Made by a program: the position numbers and the translations under genes. Positions 62,416-64,000 of a DNA stretch of 64,000 bases are shown here, piece by piece. Within the stretch, counting starts at the first letter, position 1, and the number at the start of each line of letters is the position of its first letter. The DNA is from Enterobacteriaceae bacterium UBA5654 (GTDB lineage Bacteria; Pseudomonadota; Gammaproteobacteria; Enterobacterales; Enterobacteriaceae). The stretch is taken from positions 124,001 to 188,000 of the forward strand of contig DIJC01000004.1 of the NCBI GenBank assembly GCA_002421005.1, written 5' to 3'. The notes under the pieces were generated by a model. The model did not search any database and had not been told where the DNA came from. It saw only the letters and a program-made list of their open reading frames with translations.

Positions 62416-64000
62416 TTACTGTTGCGGAGCAGCCGGAGCAGCCGGAGCAGCCGGATTAACTGGCGTTACCGGTGCCGCCGGGTCTGCCGGGGTAACCGGG
62501 ACTGCAGGTGCGGCAGGATTTGCCGGGTCAGCAGGGATCGCCGGGACTGCCGGATTGCCCTGCGGAGCCGGAATGCCTAAATCCGGTACGCCAAACATGC
62601 CGACAAAATCTTCCAGCGGCATTTTCTGCCCGTTAAGCGTCACCTGACCGTTGCCGTATTGCAGGCTGGCAGTAATATTATTGTCTTCCATGGTGGTGAT
62701 GCGGAACATCTGGCCCATTGCCGCGAGGCCTTTCACCTGCTGGCTGGCGAGTTTCGATGCTTCATCATTCTGATAGCCTTCCAGACGCGCAATCTGCGTC
62801 ATAAGCTCGGTAGCCATATCCGTTGGGATCACCAGTTTGCTGTCCAGCGTTTTCACGCTGCGGTCCACTTCTTCAGCCAGCGTCTGCGCAGGCTGTTTAT
62901 TCTGCGAAGAATCTTTCAGGAACAGGGAAAGGTTGAAGGTTGATTCGCCTTTACTGTTCTTCCAGCTAAGCGGCGCAACGGTGATCACCGGCTCGCCTTT
63001 AAGCAGTAAAGGCAGTGCGCCGAAAAACGCCTCGGCCATTTTTTGCTGGTACAGCGCCGGATCCTGGACAACCTCTGGCTGGGACATCAGCGCCCGGGTT
63101 TGCGATTTATACTGCTGGCTGAACTGGTGCCAGGACTGACCGTCAATCTGACCAATTTTCAGCGTCAGTTTGCCGTTACCCATATCCTGATTTTGCAGTT
63201 TCAGGCTGTTAAGGGTGTAGTCGAGCTGTGAATCGATCTTTTTACCGTCTTTGCTGAGATCGGATTTCGCATCAAGCTCCATCCCTTCCAGCAGCGCCAG
63301 CTCTTTGCCTTCTACGGCAATCGCCAGTTTATCCAGATTCACTTTCTGATTGCCAATGCGCTCATCAAACGAGGTCAGCTTACTGTCGCCTTCCACTTTC
63401 AGATTATTGAAGGTCAGGCGCACGCGCTGATTATATTCATTAACCGAATCAATCAGACCGCTTTCCGCATCGCCGGTCAGCGACAAGACTTTGCCCTCTT
63501 TGTCGGCACTAAGCTGGAAATCGCCGCCGCTGAAGGCGACTTTCTCGCCTTCTTTATCGTAATTCAGCGCTTTCAGGTCGATATCCGAATGGCTGTCGCC
63601 GGAATAGCTGATGCGCGTATTGGCTTCAAAAGGGGATTGCCCTTTGGCAATGTCAAAAACCGGCTTCGCGGCTTCGTTATTGGCCAGCGTGGTTTTCACC
63701 GAGGCCATCGACGGGATCAGATTGAATTTTTTCAACTGGGCCAGTGGGAAAGGACCATGATCGACGCGTTCATTGAACACCAGGCTTTGACCCGGTTTCA
63801 GCCACGGGCTGGGGACACCGTTCGCCGGTTTCACCACCAGATCCAGATGGCTGGTAAACAGGCCACGCTGGTAGTTCTGGTACGCAACCTCAATGCCCGC
63901 TTCCGGGGCGGTCAGCCTGAGCTGTTCATTGGCCTGCTGTACAACCGTAGCAATGTGCTTTTCGAACTGTTTGCCGGTATACCAGGCTCCTGCGGTCCAG
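62416..64000 (-). CDS. ydgA: YdgA family (DUF945) periplasmic/membrane protein, C-terminal part; gene continues past the window
   Basis: 527 codons are visible, with coding continuing unbroken to the window edge; the missing part is only the N-terminal anchor (the visible start reads WTAGAWYTGKQFEKHI, about residue 18 in E. coli). DUF945 protein, inner-membrane anchored in E. coli, function unknown. The C-terminus carries a ~55-residue Pro/Ala-rich tail (repeated AAPA and VPA.PADPA units), much longer than the short tail of E. coli YdgA (502 aa). Confidence 0.92.
   Translation of the reverse strand, partial: WTAGAWYTGKQFEKHIATVVQQANEQLRLTAPEAGIEVAYQNYQRGLFTSHLDLVVKPANGVPSPWLKPGQSLVFNERVDHGPFPLAQLKKFNLIPSMASVKTTLANNEAAKPVFDIAKGQSPFEANTRISYSGDSHSDIDLKALNYDKEGEKVAFSGGDFQLSADKEGKVLSLTGDAESGLIDSVNEYNQRVRLTFNNLKVEGDSKLTSFDERIGNQKVNLDKLAIAVEGKELALLEGMELDAKSDLSKDGKKIDSQLDYTLNSLKLQNQDMGNGKLTLKIGQIDGQSWHQFSQQYKSQTRALMSQPEVVQDPALYQQKMAEAFFGALPLLLKGEPVITVAPLSWKNSKGESTFNLSLFLKDSSQNKQPAQTLAEEVDRSVKTLDSKLVIPTDMATELMTQIARLEGYQNDEASKLASQQVKGLAAMGQMFRITTMEDNNITASLQYGNGQVTLNGQKMPLEDFVGMFGVPDLGIPAPQGNPAVPAIPADPANPAAPAVPVTPADPAAPVTPVNPAAPAAPAAPQQ

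Noticed and set aside
1..64000. CRISPR array, insertion sequence, prophage or integron
   Set aside because: No direct-repeat/spacer pattern, transposase, integrase or attachment-site duplication at the tRNA-Val pair was seen; accessory genes appear singly within conserved backbone.

Overview
The window is an ordinary chromosomal backbone segment from a member of the Enterobacteriaceae. Nearly every gene has a close E. coli/Salmonella relative of the same length. The order ydiK-ydiJ-menI ... sufABCDSE-ldtE-lpp-pykF ... mdtK-ribE-cfa-punC-punR-purR-ynhF-ydhP-sodB-mepH-grxD-rnt-gloA-nemA-nemR ... slyA ... slyB-anmK-mliC-pdxH-tyrS-gstA-dtpA-nth-rsxEGDCBA ... cnu ... add-malY-malX-malI-ydgA follows the terminus-proximal region of E. 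coli. Several accessory genes and gene losses suggest an Enterobacter/Lelliottia/Kosakonia-like genus rather than Escherichia. The genus cannot be fixed from sequence reading alone.

Layout. (1) 1-7.5 kb: 3' end of ppsA, the RprA small RNA (antisense to ppsA, not in any protein track), ydiK, the ydiJ-menI pair, an LpxP-type lipid A acyltransferase and an IraP-like anti-adaptor. (2) 7.5-16.6 kb: a Fur-controlled sufABCDSE operon, ldtE, lpp and pykF. LdtE and Lpp are neighbours in function, since L,D-transpeptidases act on peptidoglycan and Lpp is attached to it. (3) 17-26 kb: fumD, a stand-alone 3-dehydroshikimate dehydratase-type gene, two tRNA-Val(GAC), mdtK, ribE/cfa, the purine exporter/regulator pair punC-punR, purR and the 29-residue ynhF. 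(4) 26-37.5 kb: ydhP, sodB, mepH, grxD, the electrophile-defence run nemR-nemA-gloA followed by rnt, ydhL, a nonsense-interrupted ydhF, sodC and the ydhIJK efflux operon. (5) 37.6-46.5 kb: slyA, an accessory membrane diguanylate cyclase, slyB, anmK, mliC, pdxH, tyrS, gstA, dtpA. (6) 47-54 kb: the rsxABCDGE-nth electron-transfer/SoxR-reducing operon, ydgK, cnu. (7) 54-64 kb: an accessory phospho-beta-glycosidase gene with a large operator-like inverted repeat, blr, ydgJ, add, malY-malX/malI and the C-terminal part of ydgA.

Functional themes are iron and oxidative stress (suf, sodB, sodC, grxD, rsx, nemRA-gloA), sigma-S control (RprA and the IraP-like protein), envelope building (lpp, ldtE, mepH, lpxP, slyB, blr) and purine handling (purR, punRC, add). 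Regulatory sites readable by eye include a perfect Fur palindrome before sufA, two PurR boxes at purR, a NemR palindrome, a Cra site at pykF, two perfect SlyA palindromes (one at slyA, one just upstream of a cfa promoter), MalI operators and a RyhB-complementary stretch at the sodB start.

I did not find a convincing previously undescribed multi-gene system. The points most worth checking are the dehydroshikimate dehydratase-type gene beside fumD, the phospho-beta-glycosidase with its double AscG-like operator, the SlyA box at cfa, the loss of the catalytic tyrosine codon of ydhF to a stop, and the diguanylate cyclase inserted between slyA and slyB.
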